From Hydrogenophaga flava NBRC 102514 (GTDB taxonomy: Bacteria > Pseudomonadota > Gammaproteobacteria > Burkholderiales > Burkholderiaceae_C): DNA of 64,000 bases. The DNA is taken from the NCBI RefSeq assembly GCF_001571145.1, contig NZ_BCTF01000001.1, positions 304,380-368,379 of the forward strand, given 5' to 3'. Numbering within the stretch: position 1 is the stretch's first letter; each line of letters opens with the position of its first letter. Both the position numbers and the translations under genes were made by a program. Below the pieces are notes generated by a model. It saw nothing but the letters and a program-made list of their open reading frames with translations. It ran no database searches and had not been told where the DNA came from. Positions 40,917-50,015 of the stretch are shown here, piece by piece.

Positions 40917-43199
40917 TCAACGCGCCACCTCGGTCAGACGGTCACCGTCGCGCCGTTGCAGCCGGTACGGCGGCAGGCCCTTGAGCATGCGCCGGCCGTA
41001 GCTCTGGCGCAGCAGGCGAGCGTCGTAGCAGACCACCACCGCCTCGTCGGTTTCGGTGCGCAGGGCGCGGCCGGTCCACTGCAGCAGGCGCGCACCGGTC
41101 GCCGGCACCACCAGCTCGCTGAACGGGTCGCGGCCCTGGGCCTTGAGCCAGTCGGCGCGCGCCTGGCCCACCGGGTCGCTGGGCGAGGCGAAGGGCAGCT
41201 TGGTGATGAACACCCATTCGCACAGCTCGCCCGGCAGGTCCAGCCCTTCGCCGAAGGACTGCAGGCCGAACAGGATCGAGGCGCCGCCGTCGGCCACGCG
41301 GTCCGCGTGGCGCTTCAGCAGCATGGTGCGCGAGGACTCCCCCTGCACCAGCACCTTCTCGCGAAGCTCGCTGTGCAAGCCGCGTTCCAGCAGGTCCTGC
41401 GCGCGCTTCATCAGCGCCTTGGAGGTGAACAGCACCAGCGCGCCGCGTTTCACCTCGCGCAGGTCGTCCATCAGCAGGTCGAGCATCTCGCGCGAATAAC
41501 CTTCCACGTCCTTGGGGTCGCTCTGCGTCTGCACCACCACCAGGCGGCCCTGGCTGGCGTGGTCGAAGGGGCTCTGCACCTCGCGCACCTTCACATCCTC
41601 GTCCCAGGCCAGGCCGCTTTCGTGCAGGAAGTGGTCGAAGCTGCCGCAGGTCACCAGCGAGGCCGAGGTCGCGACCGCTGCCCGCACCTTGCTCCAGAGG
41701 TGGGCTCGCAGCAGGCCACCGGGATTCAGCGGGCACGCGTGCGCGCTGAGCGTGACCAGGCCGTTCTGGATGCCAGCCTCCAGCCACTTGGCCAGCGGTG
41801 CCTGCCCCTCCACCGGGGCCTGCAGCCAGAGCTCGGCCGTGGCGGCCATGTGCTGCAGGCGGGGCGCAAAGGTGCCGATGCGGCTGTAGAGCTGGGCGCA
41901 GCGCGGGGCGTCGCCCGGGTCGTCGCGCGCCAGCACCTTCAGCTGCGCCGCGATCAGCTCGAACTCCTTGAGCAGGGCACCCGAGCGGCTGGCGATCTGG
42001 CCCACGGTCTCCTCCCATTCGGCCGGCAGCGCGCCGCCTTCGAGCCGTTCGGTGGCGTTGGGCACGTTGAACTCGAAGCCGGCGCCACCGTCGCGGCCGT
42101 TGCGTGGGCGCATGCCGCCCTGCCTGCCCGACAGCGCCAGCCATTCGGGCGACTCGGCCAGCCGCGCCATCGCGCGCCGCGCCAGCTCGGCCTGCGCGGC
42201 CTTGAGCTCGCGCGCCAGCGTGGTCACGTCCGCGCCCAGCGGGTGGGCGATGGCGCCCGCCACGTCGGTCACGGCGCGCGGCAGCTTGTCCAGCCAGCCG
42301 CCGCGCATCAGGTCCATGCTCTCGGTGAACTGGCCCTGCGCGACGCTGCCCAGGTGGTGGGCCTCGTCGAACACCAGGTAGCAGTCGGACGGGTCGGGCA
42401 GCGCGTGCAGGCCCAGCGTCGAGAGCAGCAGGTCGTGGTTGACCACGATCACCTGCGACTGCGCCAGCTTGGCGCGCGAGCGGTAGTAGCTGCAGCCGTT
42501 GTAGCTGGGGCAGTGGCGCGCGGTGCAGGTGTGGCGCTCGGCCGCGACCGGGGTCCAAACATCTCCCTCGGGCGGTTCGGCCAGGCGGTCGCGGTCGCCG
42601 TCCCAGTCGCCGCTGTCGAGCATCTGGCCCCAGCGCTCGTAGATCCGGCCGCGCTCGGCCCACACGCGCTCCAGCGCATCGCCCTTGGGCTTGTCGTCGG
42701 GCTCGTCTCCGAACAGGTCGGAGGTGGCCACGTCGCCGCCGGCCATCTGGTCGAGCTTGAGGCGGCACACATACCGACCCCGCCCCTTGGCGAGCGTGAA
42801 GACGAAGGGCTGCGGCAGCACCGCGGCCAGTGCCGGCAGGTCCTTGGCGATCAGCTGCTCCTGCAGCGCCACGGTGGCGGTGGAGATCATCACGCGCTTG
42901 CCCTGCGCCAGCGCCAGCGGGATCACGGTCGAGGCGTAGGCGGCCGATTTGCCCACGCCGGTGCCGGCCTGCACCACCGCGATGCCGCGCGGCCCGGCCG
43001 GCGGCGGGTCTTCGCCCTTCTCGGGCTTGGCGGGCCAGTCGACCACGCTCAGGGTCTCGGCGATGTGGGCCGCCATCTCGCGCTGGCCAGCGCGCGCGCG
43101 GAAACCGTCCAGCCGCGAGACCACGTGGTCGAAGGCGCCCAGCGCCAGGGCTTCGCGCGCCAGCGGTCCGGAGGGTCGGTCGGTCGGTTCGTCGGTCAA
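40917..43199 (-). CDS. dinG: ATP-dependent DNA helicase DinG
   Basis: The 760-residue XPD-like helicase unwinds DNA-RNA hybrids and other structures that block forks. It shows Walker A (QAGTGVGKSAAYAS), four iron-sulfur cysteines (YVCRLKLDQ, then HTCTARHCPSYNGC), DEAH (VFDEAHHLGS), and the late motifs LQSFGEGLDLPGELCEWVF and LQWTGRALRTETDEA. It is longer than bacterial DinG of about 715 residues. No ATG begins the protein at the right place; I chose the TTG at 43199, which keeps the helical N-terminal arm, but a start elsewhere within about 30 codons is possible. It is divergent from the Ca/Na exchanger gene. Confidence 0.88.
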   Translation of the reverse strand: MTDEPTDRPSGPLAREALALGAFDHVVSRLDGFRARAGQREMAAHIAETLSVVDWPAKPEKGEDPPPAGPRGIAVVQAGTGVGKSAAYASTVIPLALAQGKRVMISTATVALQEQLIAKDLPALAAVLPQPFVFTLAKGRGRYVCRLKLDQMAGGDVATSDLFGDEPDDKPKGDALERVWAERGRIYERWGQMLDSGDWDGDRDRLAEPPEGDVWTPVAAERHTCTARHCPSYNGCSYYRSRAKLAQSQVIVVNHDLLLSTLGLHALPDPSDCYLVFDEAHHLGSVAQGQFTESMDLMRGGWLDKLPRAVTDVAGAIAHPLGADVTTLARELKAAQAELARRAMARLAESPEWLALSGRQGGMRPRNGRDGGAGFEFNVPNATERLEGGALPAEWEETVGQIASRSGALLKEFELIAAQLKVLARDDPGDAPRCAQLYSRIGTFAPRLQHMAATAELWLQAPVEGQAPLAKWLEAGIQNGLVTLSAHACPLNPGGLLRAHLWSKVRAAVATSASLVTCGSFDHFLHESGLAWDEDVKVREVQSPFDHASQGRLVVVQTQSDPKDVEGYSREMLDLLMDDLREVKRGALVLFTSKALMKRAQDLLERGLHSELREKVLVQGESSRTMLLKRHADRVADGGASILFGLQSFGEGLDLPGELCEWVFITKLPFASPSDPVGQARADWLKAQGRDPFSELVVPATGARLLQWTGRALRTETDEAVVVCYDARLLRQSYGRRMLKGLPPYRLQRRDGDRLTEVAR

Positions 43200-43320
43200 G
43201 GGGGTGGCGCCTGAGAAATGGCTCCCGATTGTCTCCGACCGCGCGGAGACCCCACGCCAGGCGCCTGCCCGCCGCCGTGGCACCATGCTGCCCGGACCAA
43301 CCACCCGAGGAGCGCGACCG

Positions 43321-44415
43321 ATGTTGACACTGGGCATGTTTGTGGCGGGCCTTGTGGCCCTGATCGCCGGCGCCGAACTGCTGGTGCGCGGCTCGTCGAA
43401 GCTGGCGCTCTCGTTCGGCATCTCGCCCCTGGTGGTGGGGCTGACCATCGTGGCCTTCGGCACCAGTGCACCCGAGGTGGCCGTCTCGGTCGGCGCGGTG
43501 CTGGACGGCCGGACGGACCTGGCCATCGGCAACGTGGTGGGCAGCAACATCTTCAACGTGCTGTTCATCCTCGGCCTGTCGGCGGCGATCACGCCGCTGG
43601 TGGTCAACATCCAGCTGATCCGGCAGGAGGTGCCGATCATGCTGGGCATCTCCTTGCTGCTGCTGGTGCTGGTGCTCGACCGCTCGCTGGGCCTGTGGGA
43701 CGCCGTGATGCTCTGCACGCTGATGGTGGCCTACACCGGGTTCCTGATCGTGCAGTCGCGCCGGGAAACACAGGCCGCGGTCGACGAGTACGCGGCCGAG
43801 GTGAAGCCGGCGGCGCCGGGCAGCTGGGACAGCCGCCTGCCGGTGCAGCTGGTGCTGATGGCCGCCGGGCTGGGCCTGCTGGTGCTGGGCTCGCAGTGGC
43901 TGGTGGACGCGGCGGTGGTGTTCGCCCGATCGCTGGGCGTGAGCGACGTGGTGATCGGCCTGACCATCGTGGCGGCCGGCACCTCGATGCCCGAGGTCGC
44001 CACCTCGGTGATGGCCGCCGTCAAGGGCGAGCGCGACATCGCGGTGGGCAACGTGGTGGGCAGCAACATCTTCAACATCCTGGGCTGCCTGGGCATTGCC
44101 GGTGTTGCCTCTGGCGCGGCCGGGCTGGCGGTGCCCGAATCGGTGATGAACTTCGACCTCTGGGTGATGCTGGCGGTGGCGCTGGCCTGCGTGCCGGTGT
44201 TCATGACCGGGCGCGAGATCGCGCGCTGGGAGGGCGGCGTGTTCCTGCTGTACTACGTGGCCTATGTCGCCTACCTGATCCTGGCCGCGCAGCAGCACGC
44301 CGCGCTAGGTGCCTACTCGTCGGTGATGATGGGCTTCGTGGTGCCGCTGACGGTGATCACCCTGGTGGTGGCGCTGCTGGGCCGCAAGCCGGCCGCACCA
44401 TCCGGAGGACACTGA
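43321..44415 (+). CDS. Calcium/sodium antiporter, CaCA family (YrbG-type)
   Basis: The 364-residue product has about ten membrane segments in two inverted halves, each with the ion-binding alpha repeat: GTSAPEVAVSVGAVLDGRTD with GNVVGSNIFNVLFILG, and GTSMPEVATSVMAAVKGERD with GNVVGSNIFNILGCLG. Length and repeats fit YrbG/CaxA exchangers that expel calcium in exchange for sodium or protons. AGGAG lies 6 bp before the ATG. The patatin-type gene begins 4 bp after its stop, so both are probably on one transcript. Confidence 0.92.
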   Translation: MLTLGMFVAGLVALIAGAELLVRGSSKLALSFGISPLVVGLTIVAFGTSAPEVAVSVGAVLDGRTDLAIGNVVGSNIFNVLFILGLSAAITPLVVNIQLIRQEVPIMLGISLLLLVLVLDRSLGLWDAVMLCTLMVAYTGFLIVQSRRETQAAVDEYAAEVKPAAPGSWDSRLPVQLVLMAAGLGLLVLGSQWLVDAAVVFARSLGVSDVVIGLTIVAAGTSMPEVATSVMAAVKGERDIAVGNVVGSNIFNILGCLGIAGVASGAAGLAVPESVMNFDLWVMLAVALACVPVFMTGREIARWEGGVFLLYYVAYVAYLILAAQQHAALGAYSSVMMGFVVPLTVITLVVALLGRKPAAPSGGH

Positions 44416-44419
44416 CCCC

Positions 44420-45499
44420 ATGGCCACCCGCCAGAACCGCTCCTCTGCGCCGCGCCAACGCATCGACCTCGCCTTGCAGGGCGGCGGCTCGCACGGCGCC
44501 TTCACCTGGGGCGTGCTCGACCGGCTGCTGGAAGAGGAGTGGCTGGAGATCGCCGGCGTCAGCGGCACCAGCGCGGGCGCGATGAACGCCGTCGCGCTGG
44601 CGGCCGGACTGATGGAGGGCGGCCGCGTCGGCGCGCAGGCCGCGCTGCGCCGCTTCTGGATGAAGGTGGCCGAAGCCGCGCCCTTCTCCTCGCTGCACAA
44701 CGGCCCGCTGGCGGCGATGTTCGGTCCGGACAACCCCTGGCTGCAGCCCTGGATCGCGCCCTGGCGCCAGGCGGCGCAGGCGCTGGGCAGCCAGTTCTCG
44801 CCCTACCAGCTCAACCCGCTGAACCTCAACCCGCTGCGCGACATCCTGCAGGACACGATCGACTTCGACCGTGTGCGCGGCTGCCACCGCACCCAGCTGT
44901 TCATCGCCGCCACCCACGTCGCCACTGGCGAGCTGCGCGTGTTCAACCAGGACGAGCTGACCGCCGACATGGTGCTGGCCTCGGCCTGCCTGCCGCTGCT
45001 GTTCCAGGCGGTGGAGATCGGCGGCGAGGCCTACTGGGACGGCGGTTACGCCGGCAACCCGACCCTGATGCCGCTGATCAGCGAAACCGACGCCGACGAC
45101 CTGCTGCTGGTGCCGATCAACCCGAGCCGGCGCGACACCGTGCCGACCCAGGCCAGCGACATCCTCGACCGCACCAACGAGGTCACCTTCAACGCCAGCC
45201 TGCTCAAGGAGCTGCGCACCATCGCGCTCATCAAGGAGCTGATCGAAGACGCCGGCCGGCCCGACGCCTGCTACCAGCGACCGCTGTTCCGCCGCATCGA
45301 CGATCTGCGCCTGCACCGGCTGGAGGCCGACGCCGAGCTCTCGCGCTTTGGCGCATCGAGCAAGCTGCAGACCAGCCGCAGTTTTCTGCTGGAGCTGCAC
45401 CGCATCGGCCGCCAGGCCGCGCACGACTGGCTGCTCGCACACGCGCAGGACATCGGCCGCCGATCGACCAGCCCGCTGCCACCGACCCACACCGGCTGA
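44420..45499 (+). CDS. Patatin-like phospholipase
   Basis: The 359-residue product has the patatin catalytic set: oxyanion loop LQGGGSHGAFTWGV (residues 19-32), nucleophile Ser51 in SGTSAGAMNA, and the Asp of the dyad near residue 207 in YWDGGYAGNP. It would hydrolyse acyl-lipid esters. There is no signal peptide, so it is a cytoplasmic or membrane-attached member of the RssA/YchK-like group, not an ExoU-type effector. It directly follows the Ca/Na antiporter gene. Its 3' end is convergent with histidine kinase A, 15 bp away. Confidence 0.9.
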   Translation: MATRQNRSSAPRQRIDLALQGGGSHGAFTWGVLDRLLEEEWLEIAGVSGTSAGAMNAVALAAGLMEGGRVGAQAALRRFWMKVAEAAPFSSLHNGPLAAMFGPDNPWLQPWIAPWRQAAQALGSQFSPYQLNPLNLNPLRDILQDTIDFDRVRGCHRTQLFIAATHVATGELRVFNQDELTADMVLASACLPLLFQAVEIGGEAYWDGGYAGNPTLMPLISETDADDLLLVPINPSRRDTVPTQASDILDRTNEVTFNASLLKELRTIALIKELIEDAGRPDACYQRPLFRRIDDLRLHRLEADAELSRFGASSKLQTSRSFLLELHRIGRQAAHDWLLAHAQDIGRRSTSPLPPTHTG

Positions 45500-45514
45500 G
45501 GCCGGCGCGGCGCG

Positions 45515-47608
45515 TCAGCGCTGGTTCGGCGTGGAGTCCAGGAACTGCCGCACCGGCTCCAGCGGCAGGCTGAAACAGAAAGTGGCGCCCTGCCCGACCA
45601 CTCCCTCGCCGCGCACGCTGCCGCCGTGGCGCTGCAGGATGCGCTGCACGCTGGCCAGCCCCACGCCCGTGCCCTCGAACTCGTCGAGCCGGTGCAGCCG
45701 CTTGAAGGGCTGGAACAGCTGGTCGGCGTAGGTCATGTCGAAGCCCGCGCCGTTGTCGCGCACGCAGAAGTTCTGCATGCCCTCGGCCTCGCCCAGCCCG
45801 AAGAACTCGATGTGCGCCGCCTCGGTGCGGCCGGTGTACTTCCAGGCGTTGCCCAGCAGGTTCTGCATCACCACCGCCATCAGGCCGGGATCGGCCTGCG
45901 CCGACAGGCCGTCGGCGATCTCCCACCGCACCTGGCGCGCGGGATCGGTCTGCTGCAGATCCCGGACCACGGACCGCGCCAGCTCGGAGAGGTTGACGTG
46001 CTGCGTGCGCAGCTCGGCCCGGCTCTGCTGCGCCATCGACAGCATGTCGTTGATCAGCAGGCCCATGCGGCGCGCGCTGCTCTGGATGCGCTGGAGCGAG
46101 TCCAGCCCGTCGTCGCTGAGCTTGTCCGCGTCGCTCTCCTGCAGCAGGGTCGCAAAGCCGTGGATGCTGCGCAGCGGCGTGCGCAGGTCGTGCGAGACCG
46201 AGTAGGTGAAGGACTCCAGGTCGCGGTTGAGCATGGTCAGCTCGCGCGTGCGCGACTTCACCCGCCGGTCCAGCTCGGTGTTGAGCTGCTCCAGCGCCCG
46301 CTGGGCTTCGTGCAGCTCGGTGATGTCCTGCATGGTGCCGCTGTAGATCTTTTCCTTGGCGAGCGGATCCATCTGCGCCAGCACGCGCACCCAGCGCAGG
46401 CTGCCGTCGGCCAGCACGATGCGGTGCACCTCGTCGACTGCGGTGAACGAAGCCCGCGACCGGGCAATCACCGCATCAAGCCGGCTGCGGTCTTCGGGGT
46501 GCACGTGCTGCCAGTAGCCCTCGAAGCTGGGCCGGAACGTCGCAGGTTCCCGGCCAAAGATGCGGCAGATCTCCTGCGACCAGGTCGTCGCCCCGCTGTA
46601 GGGGTTGTAGGTCCAGTGCCCCACCCGCGCCAGGCGCTGCGCCTCCTCCATCTGCTGGCGGTTCACCCGCGCCTCTTCCTGCCGGCGCTCCAGGTTGTGC
46701 AGCAGCCAGCCGATCCAGGCCCCCACCGCCAGCAGCGCCAGCGACAGCAGCGCCGTCAGCAGCAGGGCCTGCCGGCGCGTGCCCTCCAGCGGCGCCAGCA
46801 CCGAGGCATGCGACAGGCCGACCACCACCACCACGCCGCTGTCGGCCAGGCGCTGCCAGCCGAACAGGCGCGGCACGCCATCGACCGCACCGCCAACCCG
46901 GAAGGTGCCCCGGCTCGACACGGGGCCCAGCAGATAGGGGCGGTCCGCCGGCAGCTTCTGGCCCATGGCCGCGGCGTTGTGCAGGCTGCGCGCCAGGAAC
47001 GCGCCGCCCGGGTGCACCAGGCCCACCAGGTCGTTGTCCGACAGCGCCAGCCGGCCCAGCAGCAGGGCCAGGTGCTCGGACGACACATTGAAGTGAACCG
47101 CACCCGAGAACACCCCGTCGCGGAACATGGGCCGTCCCACGGCGATCAGCCACTCGCCGGTGCGCTGCGAACGCACCGGCTCACCCACCACCAGCCGATC
47201 GCCGCCCAAGCGCAGGGCCTTGAAATGCGGCTGGTCGCCGACAAAGGTGCCCGGCGCCACGCCCGGGCTGTTGTAGATCACCGTGCCGCCCGCGTCGATC
47301 ACCGACAGGTGGGACACCAGGCCCTTGGGCAGGGTGGCAACCACCTGCTGCTCGACCTCGTCAAAAGCCTCGCGCGACCTGGGCCAGGCCGAGCGCAGGC
47401 CCAGCAGCCCGAGGTCCAGCACCGCGAGGCTGGCCTCCATCTGCCCGGCCATGGCATCGGCAAGCTGCTGGCTGCGCATCTGCGCACGCTCAAGCACCTG
47501 GTCGCGCAGCTGGTGCTGCAACCGAAGGCTCAGTCCCCAGAGCAGCAGCACGGCCAGCGCTGTGAACAGCGCCACCGCAGTGACCATGGATCGCAGGTGA
47601 GAAATCAA
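45515..47608 (-). CDS. Membrane sensor histidine kinase A (Cache-like sensor, PAS)
   Basis: The 697-residue product has TM1 (about 10-28), an extracytoplasmic dCache-like domain (about 30-270, with VSHLSVIDAGGTVIYNSPGV and GRPMFRDGVFSGAVHFNV), TM2 (about 275-293), a PAS fold (about 325-420), phospho-acceptor His473 in TYSVSHDLRTPLRS, and a HATPase domain (NLLGNAWKYT, RDNGAGFDMTYA, GTGVGLASVQRIL). I chose the TTG at 47608 because it aligns residue for residue with the TTG start of kinase B and both follow a G-rich sequence ending GTGTC. The ATG at 47587 is the alternative and would cut into the lead of TM1. No response regulator is adjacent. It probably detects a small molecule outside the cell. 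Confidence 0.87.
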   Translation of the reverse strand: MISHLRSMVTAVALFTALAVLLLWGLSLRLQHQLRDQVLERAQMRSQQLADAMAGQMEASLAVLDLGLLGLRSAWPRSREAFDEVEQQVVATLPKGLVSHLSVIDAGGTVIYNSPGVAPGTFVGDQPHFKALRLGGDRLVVGEPVRSQRTGEWLIAVGRPMFRDGVFSGAVHFNVSSEHLALLLGRLALSDNDLVGLVHPGGAFLARSLHNAAAMGQKLPADRPYLLGPVSSRGTFRVGGAVDGVPRLFGWQRLADSGVVVVVGLSHASVLAPLEGTRRQALLLTALLSLALLAVGAWIGWLLHNLERRQEEARVNRQQMEEAQRLARVGHWTYNPYSGATTWSQEICRIFGREPATFRPSFEGYWQHVHPEDRSRLDAVIARSRASFTAVDEVHRIVLADGSLRWVRVLAQMDPLAKEKIYSGTMQDITELHEAQRALEQLNTELDRRVKSRTRELTMLNRDLESFTYSVSHDLRTPLRSIHGFATLLQESDADKLSDDGLDSLQRIQSSARRMGLLINDMLSMAQQSRAELRTQHVNLSELARSVVRDLQQTDPARQVRWEIADGLSAQADPGLMAVVMQNLLGNAWKYTGRTEAAHIEFFGLGEAEGMQNFCVRDNGAGFDMTYADQLFQPFKRLHRLDEFEGTGVGLASVQRILQRHGGSVRGEGVVGQGATFCFSLPLEPVRQFLDSTPNQR

Positions 47609-47714
47609 GACACCCCCTGTTGCATCCGCGGACGACAACCAATCCTCTGCTCTGGCGGCGGAGGAGGTTGTCGGACATGTATCGATTTGTACCCTGTTTT
47701 GGGTCGCTCCGGGG

Positions 47715-49802
47715 CTACCAGGTCGTCTCAAGCGCGGGCACGGGCGCTTTGGGCAGCGAAAAGTAGAACGCCGCCCCCTGCCCCACCGCCCCCTCGCCGC
47801 GCACCTGCCCGCCGTGCCGGCGGACCACCCGGCTGACGGTGGCCAGACCCACGCCCGAGCCCTCGAACTCGTGGTGGGCGTGCAGGCGCTTGAACGGCTG
47901 GAACAGCTGGGCCGCGTAGGCCATGTCGAAGCCCGCACCGTTGTCGCGCACGCAGAAGGTCACCAGGCCGTCGGCGCTGTGCTCGTGGGTCAGGCTGATG
48001 CGCGGCTGCGGCGTCTGCCCGGTGTACTTCCAGGCGTTGCCCAGCAGGTTCTGCAGCACCACCCGCATCAGGCCCGGATCGGCCATGGCCAGCAGGCCCG
48101 GCTGGATGTCCCAGTCCACCTCGCGCCCGGGCTCCGAGCGCTGCAGGTCGGCCGCCAGCTGCAGCGCCATCTCGCTCAGGTCCACCAGCGCCAGGTCCAT
48201 CTTCGCGCGGCCCAGGTGCGCCAGCGACAGCAGGTCGGTGATGAGCTGGCCCATGCGGCGCGAACCGTCCTGGATGCGGCGCAGGTGCCGGCGGCCGGCG
48301 TCGGACAGCCGGTCCGACTCCTCCTCTTCCAGCACGCAGGCAAAGCCGTGGATGCTGCGCAGCGGCGTGCGCAGGTCGTGCGAGACGCTGTAGGCGAAGG
48401 CCTCCAGCTCGCGGTTGGCCAGGGCCAGCTCGCTGGTGCGCCGGCTCACGCGCGACTCCAGCTCCTCGTTGAGCTGCTGCAGCGCCAGCTGCGCCTCGCG
48501 CACCTCGGTGACGTCCAGCACCGTGCCCATGCTGCGCACCGGGCGGTCGTCTTCGTATTCGGTGGCGCCGCGCTCGCGCACGTACTTGATGCGCCCGCCG
48601 GGCAGCAGCAGGCGGTGCACCACGTTGTAGGTCCGGCGGTCGCGGATCGAACCGTCGAAGGCCTGCTGCACCATCGTCCGGTCTTCCGGGTGAATCCACT
48701 CCAGGAAGCGTTCGAACGAGGGCGCCACCATGGCCGGATCGACCTCGAAGATGCGGTACACCTCGTCGGACCAGTGCAGCTTGCCGGTGGCCAGGTCGCA
48801 TTCCCAGCTGCCCAGGCCCGCCAGCTGCTGCGCCTCCCTCAACCCGGCCTCGCTGCGCGCCAGCGCGCGCTGGCTGCGCGCCATGCGCAGCTGGTCGCGC
48901 ACGATCACGCCGCCAAAACCCAGCAGCAGCAGGGACAGCACCCCCGTCACCACCAGATTGCGCCACATCGCCGGCGCCAGCGGCGCCAGCACCGAGTGGT
49001 CGGCCAGGCCGACCGACACCACCAGCCCCGAATCGGGCAGGCGGTGCCAGCCGTAGGTGCGCGGCGAGTGGTCCACCACGTCGCCGACCCGGTAGGTGCC
49101 ATGCATCAGCGTCGGCTGTGCGCGGTAGGGCCGGTCGGCCGGCACGAGCCTGCCCACCGACGCCTCGTTGGCCTCGCTGCGCGCCAGGTAGTGGCCGTCC
49201 CGGTGCACCAGCGACACCACGTCCTGGTCCGACAGCTGCAGCTTGCCCAGTTCGCGGGCGATGTAGCCCGACTCCACCACCATGTAGACCACCCCGTCGA
49301 AGCGCCCCTGGCGAAACATCGGCCGGTCCACCACAAACACCCAGCGACCGGTCAGGCGCGATTGCACCGTGGCCGACACGCGAAGCATGTCGGGGCCCCG
49401 GCTCGCCACCTGGTAGCTGTCGCGGTCGCCCACATAGCCCCCGGTCTCCAGCCCCAGGCTGTTGTAGACCAGATAACCACGGGCGTCGGCCACCGACACG
49501 TGCGACACCAGGCCCAGCGGCAGGCTCGCCAAGGCGTCCTTCGTCAGCCCGTCGAAGCGCTCCTGCGGCTCGCGCACCCAGTGGTCGCGCAGCGTCCTGA
49601 GCGTGACGTCCATCGTGTTCAGGTGCGCCTGCACCTGACCGGCCATCGCATCGGCCACCTGCAGGCTGCGCTGCTCGGCCTGCAGCAGCACCTGCTCGCG
49701 CAGCTGGCTCTGGGAGCTCAGCAACTGCCACCACAGCACCCCGGCCGCCACCACGGTGAACAACGCGACCAGCAGCGCAAAAGAACGGGAAAGCGCCTTC
49801 AA
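47715..49802 (-). CDS. Membrane sensor histidine kinase B, paralogue of A
   Basis: The 695-residue product has the same architecture as kinase A: TM1, a dCache-like sensor (HVSVADARGYLVYNSLGLET, then DRPMFRQGRFDGVVYMVVES), TM2, PAS (WSDEVYRIFEVDP), His475 in AYSVSHDLRTPLRS and HATPase (NLLGNAWKYT, RDNGAGFDMAYA, GVGLATVSRVV). Kinase core motifs are nearly identical to A while the sensor domain differs more, as expected after duplication and signal divergence. The TTG at 49802 follows GAGGGTGTCGCC, like the start of A. It lies 106 bp upstream of A in the same direction. Direct CATA repeats (CATACATACATA, around 49887-49898 on the other strand) lie in its promoter region. Confidence 0.87.
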   Translation of the reverse strand: MKALSRSFALLVALFTVVAAGVLWWQLLSSQSQLREQVLLQAEQRSLQVADAMAGQVQAHLNTMDVTLRTLRDHWVREPQERFDGLTKDALASLPLGLVSHVSVADARGYLVYNSLGLETGGYVGDRDSYQVASRGPDMLRVSATVQSRLTGRWVFVVDRPMFRQGRFDGVVYMVVESGYIARELGKLQLSDQDVVSLVHRDGHYLARSEANEASVGRLVPADRPYRAQPTLMHGTYRVGDVVDHSPRTYGWHRLPDSGLVVSVGLADHSVLAPLAPAMWRNLVVTGVLSLLLLGFGGVIVRDQLRMARSQRALARSEAGLREAQQLAGLGSWECDLATGKLHWSDEVYRIFEVDPAMVAPSFERFLEWIHPEDRTMVQQAFDGSIRDRRTYNVVHRLLLPGGRIKYVRERGATEYEDDRPVRSMGTVLDVTEVREAQLALQQLNEELESRVSRRTSELALANRELEAFAYSVSHDLRTPLRSIHGFACVLEEEESDRLSDAGRRHLRRIQDGSRRMGQLITDLLSLAHLGRAKMDLALVDLSEMALQLAADLQRSEPGREVDWDIQPGLLAMADPGLMRVVLQNLLGNAWKYTGQTPQPRISLTHEHSADGLVTFCVRDNGAGFDMAYAAQLFQPFKRLHAHHEFEGSGVGLATVSRVVRRHGGQVRGEGAVGQGAAFYFSLPKAPVPALETTW

Positions 49803-50015
49803 GGCGACACCCTCACGCGACGACACGGGCACCCCACAGGGCGCGCAGCAGCAATGCACCAATCCACAACGACGATCTCTGTATATGTATGTATGACCAC
49901 CAACCCGGCGGCTGGAGGACGGGGCGATTCTGGCGGGCGGACCTTACAAACAGCCGATACCCGCACCCGATTCCCGTTCATTTCGTCACGGAGCGGAGCA
50001 AGTTGAGCACTGTCT

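Noticed and set aside
45620..49800. Two similar blocks of sequence suggesting an assembly duplication
   Set aside because: The blocks differ at many residues, above all in the sensor domain, so they are diverged paralogous genes.
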